Positions 1 through 10,395 are shown, counted from the stretch's first letter. The stretch: DNA of 64,000 nucleotides from Euborellia annulipes (GCA_023213315.1 JAKCPI010013907.1:1-64000); one strand, 5' to 3'. The notes: generated by a model from the sequence alone, not told the origin. Made by a program: numbers and translations.

Positions 1-87
1 CTAGTTTAGGCCTATAAATTCTCATTTAAAATTTGTTTATATACATATATACAGAGTGACAAAAAAGTTCTGATAATTTTGTTAGAT

Positions 88-281
88 TAGCAAAGAGGTA
101 TGCTTGTTTTTTGGCAATGAGAAAATAACTTTTAGAGTGTTTTCTTCAAATATTTCGAAGACATTTAATAGCACTTCACCGCTGATGAAGAAGTCCTATT
201 AAATGCCATCGAAATATTTGAAGAAAACACTCTAAAAGTTATTTTTCTCATTGCCAAAAAACAAGCATACCTCTTTGCTAA
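88..281. repeat. Long palindrome (foldback element) with ribozyme-like core
   Basis: The arms from about 88-168 and 200-281 are nearly perfect reverse complements, so the segment folds into a long hairpin around a short central loop. The loop side of the right arm begins with CTGATGA. It belongs to a dispersed set of palindromes here that share a CTGANGA...GAAA core. No coding potential was seen. Confidence 0.85.
174..223 (+). ncRNA. Hammerhead-like motif (site 1)
   Basis: CTGATGA lies at 182-188 and GAAA at 211-214. Stem II can form from GAAG and CTTC-type sequence next to the core; the left arm preserves CTTC better than the right. After GAA comes ATAT, which is self-complementary and could be a 2-bp dimer stem III, then T. 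The outer stem I is CTTCA (174-178) with TGAAG (219-223). This fits the hammerhead topology with one extra base after CTGATGA, but it lacks the common GTC cleavage triplet. Activity is inferred, not shown. Confidence 0.4.
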
Positions 282-314
282 TTTATACAACTTGGCACTC
301 CACATTCGAAATTT

Positions 315-412
315 TTTACTTTCTCTTACATCTATATATGTTAATATATATAGAGAGAAATTATTGGATTCATGTCAAAAATTCGATGTCGAGATTTTGA
401 TGGATCTTCACG
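315..412 (-). mobile_element. Family A fragment (hairpin end)
   Basis: Begins with the ACTTTCTCTTAC / AGAGAGAAA short terminal hairpin, followed by the conserved ATTCGATGTCGAGATTTTGATGG block, and breaks off just after CACGTTTTG. Orientation is opposite to the copy at 944-1631. Confidence 0.8.
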
Positions 413-943
413 TTTTGCTCTTCATTTCGCTACAATTAAATTCTTAAATAAAAGGAAAATCAAATTAATCTTTAAATAAAATAATATTTTATGTTTAAAT
501 ATCAATTTTCTTTAATTTGAGAATAAGATAACATATATTTAAAATATCTTAAAAATTCCAAATGCTCTTCGTGTCGATTTCAATATTTCTGGAGATTCAT
601 TTCTGAAATTGTTTTAAAGAAAATATGGATGTAAAAATAAGTTTCCATCTCTAAAATAAATCACATTAATTTTTATCTTGACTGTATATCTAGGCCTATA
701 CCATCAGCTATCACATGTGGAAAAATATTTTTATTTTCAGTAAGAACTTCTTTTAGTTCTCTGGAAATGTGAAAAATATATAAATTAATTTTATAAATTT
801 ATAATCTTTTTTTAATTTGTCTTCTTACCTTTCAAAATGACATGAATGGCCAATGTTCCTTGTATTCATTTATTAAAATTAAAGTGGCTTCTTCAGGCCA
901 ATGTGTTTTTACAACTAAAATTTATAATGAATATAATTGAAAA
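413..943. other. Gene-free AT-rich stretch
   Basis: AT-rich sequence without a long open frame, splice-like exon, tRNA boxes or clear repeat ends. Nothing else could be supported. Confidence 0.6.
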
Positions 944-1631
944 AAATCTGGTGTGACTGGCGCACAGCACACAACTTTCTCTTACCTTCGGTAATCGAAA
1001 GTTGTGTACTGTGCTTGTCACACCAGATTTTTTGTGTCGACATGTATTTAGTTTCCGACAGTAGGGTACAATTGAATTCAAGATGTAAAATTTATAAGTA
1101 TGGGAAAATATTTATATTTTGATACCATGGCAACCATTTCTCCTATCTTTTCTATGGAGTACAGGAGTAAAGTGGTCTTCAGAAGATTTCAATCACAAAA
1201 TGAGAATATACATTTTATAGAGAATCTAAAAAATAATTGATTTTTGAATTTTAAAAAAAAATCGTTGGAGCAAATTTTGAGAAAATCGAAAAAAACTGAA
1301 AAAGTGAATCAGTAAAGTGCTAGTACTCTTTGGTCGATTTTGTTCAAAAGCTTCGTGTCACGTCCCATGGGGGTGCCTAACTTAAATATAAAATTTCAAC
1401 CTCCTAGCTCTTTTCGTTCTTGAGATATTTTGTTCACAGACACACAGACAGACAGACAGACACACACACAGACACACACACAGACAGACCATGTCGCGAA
1501 AACCACTTTTTTAGATTCAGGGGACCTCAAAACGTGAAGATCCATCAAAATCTCGACATCGAATTTTTGACATGAATCCAATACTTTCTCTCTATATATA
1601 TATTACATATATACATAGGTAAGAGAAAGTA
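944..1631 (+). mobile_element. Family A terminal-hairpin element, full copy
   Basis: The left end is a 90-bp hairpin (944-1033) starting AAATCTGGTGTGACTGG and closing with CACACCAGATTT; its stem contains ACTTTCTCTTACC. The right end is a short AT-looped hairpin made from ACTTTCTC and GAGAAAGTA. Between them are blocks seen in all copies: TTACCATGGCAACCATTTC-like, CAAAAGCTTCGTGTCACGTC, a (CA/GACA)n microsatellite, CCATGTCGCGAAAACCAC and GACATCGAATTTTTGACATG. There is no transposase frame, so it is a non-autonomous element of unassigned class. Confidence 0.85.
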
Positions 1632-1952
1632 AAAATTAAATAGAATATAAGATTACATTATTAAAAAAATAAAAAAATAAAAATAAAAATAACAGCTAAC
1701 CTTATCATTTTGTTTTGGCTTGTTTTTATAACGTTGACCCTTAAATAAATAAAAATAATTAATAATAATAAAGAAAATTAATGAAAAAAATGAAAATAAA
1801 ACTTAAAACTTACTTCTTTTTTATCGATAATAAATCCAAATATCCAAGGAATGAAAGAAAATGAAAAGGTGGTCATCTATTAAAGCTTTGGCGCTGAGAT
1901 CGCACTGTTTTTAATTTTTACCCGAGAGGATTTGAAGGTTCAAACCAGTACT

Positions 1953-2353
1953 TCCCGAGTCAAATCGAACGCCTGGCTTGAACCTTTTAGTCCTCAATTG
2001 AAGACTGCAAGGTTCAAGCCAGGCGTTCAAGTACTGGTTTGAACCTTCTAATTCTCCTGGCAGGTTTAGTAGGCTCAAGCCAGGCTTTCAATTTTGACTC
2101 AAATACTGGTTTGAACCTTCTAATTCTCCTGGTAGGTTTAGTAGGCTTTAACCAAATTTTAATCCTATCAAATAACAAAGGAATTGAGGACTAAAAGGTT
2201 CAAACCAGGCGTTCAAGTACTGGTTTGAATCTTCTAATTCTCCTGGTAGAATCAGTAGGCTTTCACAAAATTGTAAATAAATAACATCCCATCAAATAAC
2301 AAGGGAATTCAGGACTAAAAGGTTCAAACCAGGCGTTCGATTTCGACTCGGGT
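1953..2353. repeat. Inverted repeat with internal tandem blocks
   Basis: The outer arms (about 1953-1998 and 2306-2353) are inverted copies containing CGAGTCAAATCGAACGCCTG-type sequence and the phrase TTGAACCTTTTAGTCCT. Inside, a block reading TTCTAATTCTCCTGG is repeated at about 2047, 2116 and 2228, with GGTTCAAACCAGGCGTTCAA and its reverse complement interspersed. The result is a multi-hairpin repeat with no coding content. Confidence 0.75.
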
Positions 2354-2649
2354 CTCCATTAAATAATTTATTTTCTTGTCTAACTTATTACTATTAATTA
2401 ATTAATATTTAAAAACTTCAACTACAGTCAAATACCTTAACTTGGAACAAAAGGAAAATTTTTGTTATGCTAGGTTTGGAGCCCTCGTACAGGGGCTGTT
2501 GTAATTGGCACCCCTGTGATTTCATTTGTTATGAGTTGAAGTTGGTAGTGTTGTGTGTTTTTCCCGAAATCTTCAAGGTGTTTTTAATAAAAAATTATAA
2601 AACTTTAACGAAAAAAGAGAAGTTTTTTTATGATATATAACTTTATCTG

Positions 2650-2895
2650 GCCCTCGGGGCTTGGCGTAGAGGTTAGCATGCTAACCTCGTGTACCAAACG
2701 TCGCGGGTTCGGACCCCAGGCAGTCCGATGATTTTATTTAAGCCATTTGGATACCAGATGGCTTAAATAAGAATGCCTGAACCCCAATATAGACAAATTC
2801 ATAAATAACGGTTATCGTCAAAGTCTTAAATGGCCTAAGTTGCCGAAAATACTGTGTGAATGAGAAAAAAGTGTAAATGTTTTATTTTTTTTTTA
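2650..2895 (+). repeat. tRNA-derived SINE with 11-bp TSD
   Basis: The head resembles an RNA polymerase III promoter: box A-like TGGCGTAGAGGTTAGC and box B-like GGTTCGGACC (2706-2715). The body has the GATTTTATTTAAGCCATTTGG / CCAGATGGCTTAAATAA hairpin, and the tail GTGTGAATGAGAAAAAAGTG ends in A/T-rich sequence. The direct repeat AACTTTATCTG at 2639-2649 and 2896-2906 is an exact target-site duplication, so insertion was by retroposition into the surrounding TIR element. Confidence 0.9.
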
Positions 2896-3055
2896 AACTT
2901 TATCTGTTCCTCTTAATTTATACACTTGGGTAGTCCAATTTCCCTGTCATTACCCTCAATTGGCTCTTTTCGAACTTTTCCCTCATTTTTCCTTCAATGT
3001 TTTTCTATGTTTATTTTAGTAAAATTTTACATAATTGTCTTAACTTGGGACAGTG

Positions 3056-3180
3056 TCCCGTTCGCATCCCGACTCATCAAACAACAATTTATTTCAATTG
3101 AATTGTCTACCAATCAATTGAAATAAATAACGGGGTCTAAATGGCCTCAAATGCCGAAAAGACCAAATAAATTGAAAAAA
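3056..3180 (+). repeat. SINE fragment, second subfamily
   Basis: Box B-like GTTCGCATCCC is followed by an ATTTCAATTGAATTG / CAATTGAAATAAAT hairpin and the tail TCTAAATGGCCTCAAATGCCG. The tail matches the tRNA-SINE family while the body differs. The same subfamily recurs at 45122, 54311 and 58026. Confidence 0.6.
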
Positions 3181-3574
3181 AAGATTTTACAAAAATACAA
3201 TAAAATAATAAATTTGGTTGTTGATTGCTGCTGTTCAGTATTTTGACTATTTATTGTGAATCTAATCCATTCAAACAAATTTACTAAATCTTTAAGGAAC
3301 ATCTTTGACGTTCCAAGTTAGATAATCAAAGTTTTAACATTCTCCAATATGGAAAATCAACGATGTCCCAAGTTAGGGACTCCACAGTCTAACTTGGGAT
3401 AAGTAAACTTTATTTATTTTTTTGTTTCTGTAATTGTGAAATAATCACATGGATTTTTAAAACTACAAACGTTGTCGAGAATAATGATGTTATAAAAATA
3501 AATAAAATCTTTTATGTTTCCTGGTGGTACAATGGTGACCTCAAAACTTTCCCAAGTTAAGTTATTTGACTGTA

Positions 3575-4458
3575 TGTAAGTAATTTTTTTATAAATATTA
3601 TACGCCATCGCGTATATTGTAATATGCATTTGTAATATTCAATTTAATGAATTTCAAACCCCTCAATGCACAGTCCCCTGTCGTGTCCCATTTCTAAAAT
3701 TATGTGACTTAATGACAAATATTTTTTTTTGTTCTCATTTTTTTTAACAGTCCCATGTTACAATTTGACATCACACTATGCATCGGCGCGGTCGTTAGAT
3801 CGTGAAATGAAACGCAATTCAGTGTGAAGTTCGTTCCCTTTGCAGAGTTATGCGGGCTGACGCCATTTAGACACTGTTACCACTGTGTTTGTCAGTGAAC
3901 TCGTGCCGCTAGTTTTAAAAGTCCCCTAATAGGCATTATCTTAATTGTTTGAAATTATAATTTTTTTTTAACAATTACTTAGCGAGTATGCTATTACGTC
4001 TGCCTTTTCAATTTAAATAAATTTAAAAGGATTTTATGCTATGTAACTATATATGTAAAAAAAAAACAGTCCTTTGGAATCAGTCCCCTGTCAATTTAAG
4101 GTAGTTCTCGCCGTGTTCAGTAAGATGAAGCCGATATCTCTTATTAGTTATCAACATTCCTACAGCACTAAATCCACGTGATAAAAATGATTACAATACC
4201 TACAATTACAAAAATTAAACGATATTAATTTTTACATTTATTCTACTTTAGTACTTGATTTGCATGTATTTTTTTGCATATGACTATATTTTTTAATCTG
4301 CCCACGCCCCTTCTGCGCCATCTCAATTCCCCCTAATTTTCTCTTGCATCTTCTACTACCCCCCCCCCCCTCCTCAAAAAGTCTCGAACGCTGACAAGGA
4401 GGCGTTATCGCCCACGTTGGGAACCTATGATTTAAAAACAGATCTAAACCTTCTCTTT
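3575..4458. other. Gene-free stretch
   Basis: AT-rich and single-copy looking within the window, with a C-run near 4361-4372. No exon, RNA gene or element ends were recognised. Confidence 0.55.
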
Positions 4459-5133
4459 TTTACTTTCTCTTACCTATGTATATATGTAATATATATATAG
4501 AGAGAAAGTATTGGATTCATGTCAAAAATTCGATGTCGAGATTTTGATGGATCTTCACGTTTTGAGGTCCCCTGAATCCAAAAAAGTGGTTTTCGCGGCA
4601 TGGTCTGTCTGTGTGTGGGTGGGTGGGTGTGTGTGTGTGTCAATTTTAAGCATGAAGGAATTGAGCTACGAGGTTGAAATTCTATATTTAACTTAAACAC
4701 CCCCCGGGACCGGAAAAATAAGCTTTTAATCAAAATCGGCCAAAGATTACTAGTACTTTACTGATGTACTTTTTCAGTTTTTTTCGATTTTCTCAAAATT
4801 TGCTCCAACGATTTTGATTAAAATTCAAAAATCAATTATTTTTTAGATGCTCTTTAAAATGTATATTCTCATTTTGTGATTGAAATCTTCTGAAGACCAC
4901 TTTACTCTAGTATTTCATAGGGAAGATAGGAGAAATGGTTGCCATGGTAACAAAATATAAATATTTTCCCATACTTATAAATTTTACATCTGAATTCATA
5001 TGTTTCGTACTGTCTGGAACTAAATATATGTCGACACAAAAAAATCTGAGGTGACGAAGCACAGTACTCAACTTTCGATTACCAAAGGTAAGAGAAAGTT
5101 GTGTGCTGTGCGCCAGTCACACCAGATTTTTTT
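4459..5133 (-). mobile_element. Family A terminal-hairpin element, full copy
   Basis: Reverse-strand copy. The short AT-looped hairpin lies at 4459-4508 and the 90-bp hairpin at about 5040-5133, the latter with an imperfect stem (TCTGAGGTGACGAAGC where others have TCTGGTGTGACAAGC). The microsatellite at 4610-4640 is GTGTG/GGGTG. The small open frame across 4511-4696 occurs in every copy of the family and is a repeat artefact. Confidence 0.85.
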
Positions 5134-5712
5134 AAATTATACTCTAGTAATAAATACATCTAGTATTAAATTTAAATTTAATAATAATGTGAAATAAAAA
5201 AAAAAAAAAAAAAAACTATATCCTTTATTTTATCGTTATTTTAATATAATGGAAAAAGGGATGTATTGTTTTACAACAACAATAGTTATTTAAATCTCTA
5301 TTCTAAATTTTAAATATTTATTTAGCATAGGCTAATAACGAGAGAATATAGAGAATATTCAATTAAATTTTAAAAAATAATAATGAAAATTAAATAAACA
5401 AATTTCCAGCTTGGCTACACTAACTATAGATATGAAAATTAAGCCAATATTTATTATATTATTATTAATATACAGTATTTTTTTTTTTTTTTATTTCAAT
5501 CATTTAAAATATAAAAGCAAAAATAAATAAAAGTTTCCAGTGAAGGGAGGAGAGAAATGGACCGGGGGGGGGGGGAATTAAATATTTATAAAAACTAAAT
5601 AAATATTTCCCTTTAATTAAATAATAATTTATTTCACATAACTCTTTAATTTTTAATAATATTTATTTTGTTGTAATGTTTAAAAATTTTTTATGATTAA
5701 GCTTAATGATAA

Positions 5713-5743
<31 letters not shown>

Positions 5744-6287
5744 TTGGGAAGCGTGTCTAAACAAGATCCGATGGCTATTTGCATAACTATAGACCGGCCG
5801 TTTATGGAGTTCAAAAAATTCTTTTATTATTATTTTTTGTATATCTAGATATAGATTATATCAATATATCAATATTTTTCTTTCTCATCATTTTAAAAAT
5901 GAATAAATAAATGTAAATAAAGTATTAAAAAAAAAAAAAGTAACGCATAAATTTATGTATTAGAAGGTAAAAAAAAAAGAGAACAAAAAAACATTAATTT
6001 AATCTGACTCTTCTCTAACGAGATGGGTTTTGTAGAAAGAGAATAAGACGAAGAACAAAAGGAAGAAGTAAATATATATAAATGAGAAAGCCCTGCCCCC
6101 CCCCCCTCTTTCTTGTTGCCTTGGTAGGGGAGGTTCTCGACATATACAGAGACATTTTGCAAAAGATAATTTAAAATTGCATTTCAAGCATCTCATTCTT
6201 CTAGTCTATTTTAAACAAGAAGAAGAAAATGAGTATTCAAAAATAATGTTAAAATATTTCTTATTCCAATAGTAGCATCATGACAAC
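5134..6287. other. Low-complexity AT-rich stretch
   Basis: Dominated by poly-A and poly-T runs (5198-5213, 5480-5492, 5709-5739), a G-run at 5562-5573 and a C-run near 6096-6105. No gene or element ends were recognised. Confidence 0.6.
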
Positions 6288-6377
6288 AAAATCTGGTGTG
6301 ACTGGTCGCACAACACACAACTTTCTCTTACCTTTGGTAATCGAAAGTTGTGTTCTGTACTTGTCACACCAGATTTT
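6288..6377. repeat. Solo 90-bp hairpin of family A
   Basis: A stand-alone copy of the large terminal hairpin (AAATCTGGTGTGACTGG ... CTTGTCACACCAGATTT) without the rest of the element on either side. Confidence 0.85.
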
Positions 6378-7039
6378 TGATTAATTGATTCCTTTTGATC
6401 ATTTATTAATTTCTAAGCTGATTTACTGATAACTTGTTAAATCAGACTCCGAAACAATTAATTAAAAAAATTCATTATTTATTATATCATGACTTAATTC
6501 GTTTCTCATTGAAGAAAAAAATTATTTTAGTCTCAACTAAAAAAAATTATTAAAAAAATGTGTATATTTATTTAACACCTTTTGATTTATATTATGGCTA
6601 TATTCTTAAAAAAAAAAAAAAAGATAAATTTACACCAACGAACCAAGCTTTCGTGTCTCTGGAACACTTATATAAATATTTATTTTTAAAAGTAAGGCGC
6701 GTGTGTGTAGTGTGTGTGTTTAAAAATATAAGTTTGTAGCTTTTTGATAAGATTTAGACAAAATTCGTGATGATTAAAATAAATGATGGTAAAATAAAAA
6801 AAAAAATAAAAAAAGAGAAAGGCAGGAAAAACAAATAAGAGATGTTTAAATTCAAGTTAAAATACAAATATTGTTTTTCTTTTTTTTGATAAGAAATTTA
6901 ATTCTTTTTTAATGATAAAAGAAAAACAAATTAATCTACAAATTCCTTAAAGAGGTCATCAGCTCGTCTTCAATTGGTTATAAAAAGGGGGGCAGCCAAA
7001 GAGGATAAATCCGAAAAATATACCCTAACAAATTTTCTA
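6378..7039. other. Gene-free AT-rich stretch
   Basis: AT-rich with a short GT-rich tract near 6697-6720. Nothing else could be supported. Confidence 0.55.
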
Positions 7040-7041
7040 TA

Positions 7042-7489
7042 GGGGAGAGTCGGGTATTGGCGCGCACCTGAGCCAAAATTGTAATATTTCTGAAATGACA
7101 ACAAATTGAACTTCCAGGTTTGTCATCAAGATTCTTCAAGGGTTTGGCTGTAATATTATGTAGTCCATTTTAATCAAAAATACGCATTGTGGCTTTAAAA
7201 TACAAAATATGAACAAATGAAAATGCGCACAATTATCCGACGTATGCAGCAAATGGTGCTACTTACGGCTTATTTTCAGCGAGTCTTCAACTAGATCACA
7301 AGAGGCGAAAACAACGAATCGGCCATATTGGGTAAATAACGTCACGTGGTCTACCTCGTTCATATCTGATAGTACATAGATTTGTCAAGAGATGGCGGAT
7401 GATTGAAAATTTTGAAATTATATTATTTAATAGTGGAAATAAAGGCATGCGCACGATTACCCGCTTCGCACAATTACCCGACTCTCCCC
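7042..7489. mobile_element. TA-flanked TIR element, short member
   Basis: The ends are exact 15-bp inverted repeats, GGGGAGAGTCGGGTA and TACCCGACTCTCCCC, each flanked by TA (7040-7041 and 7490-7491). Subterminal GCGCAC...TTACCCG motifs repeat internally. Its end motif is related to, but distinct from, the GGGGAGACCGGGGCAGG ends of the element at 49101-51173. No transposase is present. Confidence 0.8.
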
Positions 7490-7677
7490 TATATGGGTCA
7501 TTCAACTTGATATTTTGTAGTCGACGTTTCGCGAATTCGTCAGAATGTTAAGGCGATTGCCAGAAATTCCAGTTAAGGAATATAAAAGTTGCTTTTTGAG
7601 GTTGTAGACTGTGATGTGATTATAGTGGACAATTGTAGATATCAGCCAAATTGGGATTATCTAGGTCCAATAAAACT

Positions 7678-7730
7678 CCCAGAATAAGACGTTTCGGTCT
7701 GATTTTATTTGGCCATCTTCAGTTATTGGG
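7678..7730 (-). ncRNA. Hammerhead-like motif (site 2, left arm)
   Basis: Read on the minus strand: stem I strand CCCAATAA, CTGAAGA, extra T, stem II (GGCC...GACC, one mismatch), GAA, ACGT, C, then the stem I partner TTATTCTGGG. AATAA pairs with TTATT and CCC with GGG across a CT bulge. ACGT is self-complementary, so stem III would form between two RNA copies, as in dimer-acting hammerheads. Confidence 0.55.
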
Positions 7731-7911
7731 AATTATACATCAAATGTAAGTATACATGTGATCAAACCAGGACTCGTCAATAATAAAATTTATTTGCTTC
7801 ATCCTCAATTATCAATTTTCTCTGAGCTTGGGCACAGGAGCCATATAATTTTGTATGAAGCAAATAAATTTTATTATTGACGAGTCCTGGTTTGATCACA
7901 TGTGTATAATT

Positions 7912-7964
7912 CCCAATAACTGAAGATGGCCAAATAAATTAAGGTCGAAACGTCTTATTCTGGG
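7912..7964 (+). ncRNA. Hammerhead-like motif (site 2, right arm)
   Basis: CTGAAGA at 7920-7926 and CGAAACGTC at 7946-7954. Stem II pairs GGCC with GGTC (one G-U wobble). Stem I pairs AATAA with TTATT and CCC with GGG. A GTC cleavage-type triplet follows the self-complementary ACGT. The consistent departure from canonical hammerheads is one extra T between CTGANGA and stem II. Confidence 0.6.
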
Positions 7965-8028
7965 AGTTTTATTGAACCTGGATAATTCCAAATTTTGGAT
8001 GATATCTCCAATTATCCATTATAAATAC

Positions 8029-8987
8029 GTATAAAGGTTTTTTTTTTTTCTCAATTCTGTCTAGAGTCCCTCCCGCCCATTTGCCAATTTGTGTCCACCA
8101 TTTTCTGTTTGAAAGAAATTAGCAATATTATCATAGTTGGGATAGATACATTTAAATTTCCTTGTTACTGCGGCTGTATTGTACGAGTTATTGACACAGC
8201 AATTGAGAGTTGTGTTATGTGTGGTTAGCCACGCTAGATTTTCAAATTACTTTTTTATAATAACCAATATTTCTGCTTAAGGTGAGGTAGCCAGTATCAT
8301 ATTCATCCCTGGGGCCTGATGAAGCTCTCGGCGGCCCTGAATATAGATATTCTATATTATGGCAAAAACATGTATATAATTTCTATTTTAAGAAAATAAA
8401 TTCATGAATGATTGAATGTAAACGATCTCTCTCTCCCTTCTATTGACTAAATTGAATAAATCGGAACATTAAATTATTTGAATGATGGATATTCCACTCA
8501 CTCATTCAAGAAACCATAAAACGAAAAAGAAATAAATAAAATAAAATAAAAAAGGCGTGAATGAAAGAGAGAATGGTTGGCGTGTGCAAGTTAATGATCC
8601 AATGATGGCATCTTGTTCCGTTTCCGGTTTGATGCAGTCGCCTTAAGAGTCAGGCAACCTCTCTGATAAGGAAAGGAAGCTGTGGTCTTCTGGCTCCTGA
8701 TGGATGGATGTCCGGGAGGGGAGGGGAGGGGGTTCATCTTCACTCACTGATTTCCGGGCATCGGATCAAATCCCATCCTATCTTCCGGCTTCTCTCTCTT
8801 CAACGTTTTTATTATCCTTCCTCAGAGAATTTAATTAAATCTAAAAAGAGAGATGCCCCACCGATTTTATCAATCATATATCCGTTTCTAAATAAAAAAA
8901 GGCAAGATATAAAATCAACGTCAATTTTTATTTTTATTTTTTATTCTACACTCCCTCTAGGTCTATTAAAATATAATTTTAGTGATT
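8029..8987. other. Gene-free stretch
   Basis: Includes a G-rich patch at 8708-8732 and an open frame across 8708-9031 that runs into SINE sequence and resembles no protein. No exon signals were convincing. Confidence 0.5.
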
Positions 8988-9147
8988 TTTATAAAATGTA
9001 TAAAACTTTATACGATAACCGTTATTTGTAAATATATCTATTTGGTATCTATGGCTATAAATAAAATCAACCGACTGCCTGGGATCCGAACCCTTGACCC
9101 TTGGTTTACAAGGCAGGCGCGCTACTAACTACACCAAGCCCGAGGAC
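8988..9147 (-). repeat. tRNA-derived SINE
   Basis: The minus-strand head (box A-like TTGGTGTAGTTAGTAGCGCG, box B-like GGGTTCGGATCC) lies at 9070-9140. Body remnants TATACGATAACCG and TTTGGTATCTATGG lie to the left. The A-tail side is eroded and no target duplication was found. Confidence 0.8.
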
Positions 9148-9237
9148 AATCAATATTTAAGTCTATGTATTGCACAATAAATGACGTTGTACTGTACAAT
9201 AACATTGAGCGTCTGTAGATCACATTGAAAGATTGCT

Positions 9238-9386
9238 CAATTTATTTGATGGATATACACGTTTTGAGGTCCTCTGAATCTAAAAAAAAGTTATTTACGC
9301 GACATGGTCTGTCTGCCTGTCAGTCTGTCTGGGTTCAATTTAAAGCATGAAGGAATTGAGCTAGGAGGTTGAAATTCTTATCTTTC
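9238..9386 (-). mobile_element. Family A internal fragment
   Basis: Carries the GATGGATATACACGTTTTGAG, CGACATGGTCTGTCTG and AGCATGAAGGAATTGAGCTA blocks in family order but lacks both terminal hairpins. Confidence 0.8.
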
Positions 9387-9594
9387 AAACAAAAAATTAT
9401 AAAAATACCGGCTTGCTCAGGAGAATGTGTTCTATATAGAAAGCATAAAAACTCAATTTTGACTCCGATGAAGATTTGATACCTTTTCTTGTGCACGGTC
9501 AAATATTATATTCATAATTACATGAAAACTTGTATTTTTGGTTTGTAAGTATGTTTATTTGTTGGTGGGCCAAATGTTCCATGACCCATTGTAA

Positions 9595-10035
9595 TTGAAC
9601 CCAAGATCTTCACCTTATCCGGATTATAGGTGTCCTTCCCCACTCGCACTAGGTCACCGGATACTTATGACTAGTCATGTGGATCGAGGCATTTATCGAA
9701 TATTATCAATTATCCCACCCAATGCAACATATACACAGAACACAAGGGAGGCATCGTCCCAGCATCCCAATGAGGTTCAGATCACGACTAACAGAACTAG
9801 TCAATTCCAATCTTCCTTTGTCCCCATGATCTCCTGTGATTGGAACAAGCTCCCTGCGTATATCTTCCCCAAAACTTACAATCTTCAGACTTTCAAGTCT
9901 AATCTCAACAGGCATCTTCTCAGTTTCCGCAGTTGAGTTCCCCTTTTATGCTTCTTTTGTTTTTATTTTCTTCCTGGCTGCATGTGACTCTTGGTCATTA
10001 AAGGTCTTCGGACCTTATGCACCCATTCCAAAAAA
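9595..10035 (+). pseudogene. 3' end of a non-LTR retrotransposon (reverse transcriptase C-terminus, relic)
   Basis: The frame at 9595-9936 ends with RTSQFQSSFVP, SCDWNKLPAYIFP and LQTFKSNLNRHLL, the layout typical of the extreme C-terminus of LINE ORF2 proteins (CR1/Jockey-like: arginine/serine-rich entry, WN.LP, then TFK..L..HL). The catalytic reverse-transcriptase region is absent, so this is a 5'-truncated copy. The stop is followed by a short 3' UTR ending in TTCGGACCTTATGCACCCATTCC and a poly-A run. A second copy of the same 3' end lies on the minus strand at 13124-13360. The first half of the frame is not recognisable. Confidence 0.75.
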
Positions 10036-10167
10036 AAAAAAAATCTGATTCAAATATACAGATCTCAAAAAACATTTAACTACAATTTTGAAATTTATTT
10101 AGCAGACCTAACTACTCTTAAATAGCATTTTATTTAAAGAATTTTAACAATATTAATTTTTTGATTA

Positions 10168-10395
10168 GAAAAGGAAACGGGAGCCTCCCCGGTAACAGCA
10201 GCCAGGATAAATAAAAAACTTTATATTTCGTAGCCGACGTTTCGAGTGCTAGTTACACTCATCCTCATAACATGTACTAAATTTTACGTTCCCTGAGGAT
10301 GAGGGTGACTAGCACCTGAAACGTCGGCAACGAAATATAAAGTTTTTTTATTTATCCTGGCTGCTGTTCCCGGGGAGGTTCCCGTTTTCTTTTCC
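10168..10395. repeat. Palindrome with ribozyme-like core
   Basis: The arms of about 100 bp (10168-10268 and 10295-10395) are inverted copies. The outer part reads GGAAACGGGAGCCTCCCCGG on the left, with its complement on the right. The inner part contains GCCGACGTTTCGAGTGCTAG on the left and AGCACCTGAAACGTCGGC on the right. Confidence 0.85.
10287..10332 (+). ncRNA. Hammerhead-like motif (site 3)
   Basis: CTGAGGA at 10293-10299 fits CTGANGA. GAAACGTC lies at 10318-10325. Stem I: CGTTCC (10287-10292) pairs with GG, bulged C, AACG (10326-10332). Stem II: GGTG with CACC here. The opposite arm has a perfect GAGTG/CACTC stem II but has lost the first C of the core. Confidence 0.55.

Larger units (their letters stand above)
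2425..3572. mobile_element. TA-flanked TIR DNA transposon, non-autonomous (pogo/Tc1-like ends)
   Basis: The left end CAGTCAAATACCTTAACTTG is the near-perfect inverted copy of the right end, which reads CAAGTTAAGTTATTTGACTG (to 3572). Both ends are flanked by TA (2423-2424 and 3573-3574), the duplication expected of Tc1/mariner/pogo-type insertion. Internal motifs such as TCCCAAGTTAG echo the ends. A SINE is nested at 2650-2895. No transposase frame remains. The superfamily is inferred only from the ends and the TA. Confidence 0.75.
7619..8028. repeat. Long palindrome with ribozyme-like core in each arm
   Basis: The arms run from about 7619-7800 and 7856-8028 as inverted copies. The inner part reads TGATCAAACCAGGACTCG and its complement. 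Each arm holds one hammerhead-like motif, on opposite strands. Confidence 0.85.

Noticed and set aside
2651..2725. tRNA gene at the SINE head
   Set aside because: Box A and B are present but no acceptor stem or poly-T stop; the sequence continues into a SINE body with target duplications. The same applies to the other SINE heads.
4511..4696. Recurrent small open frame starting MDSCQKFDVEILMDLHVLRS, seen at several loci on both strands
   Set aside because: It lies wholly inside family A copies and reads through the variable microsatellite; its recurrence reflects the repeat, not a gene.
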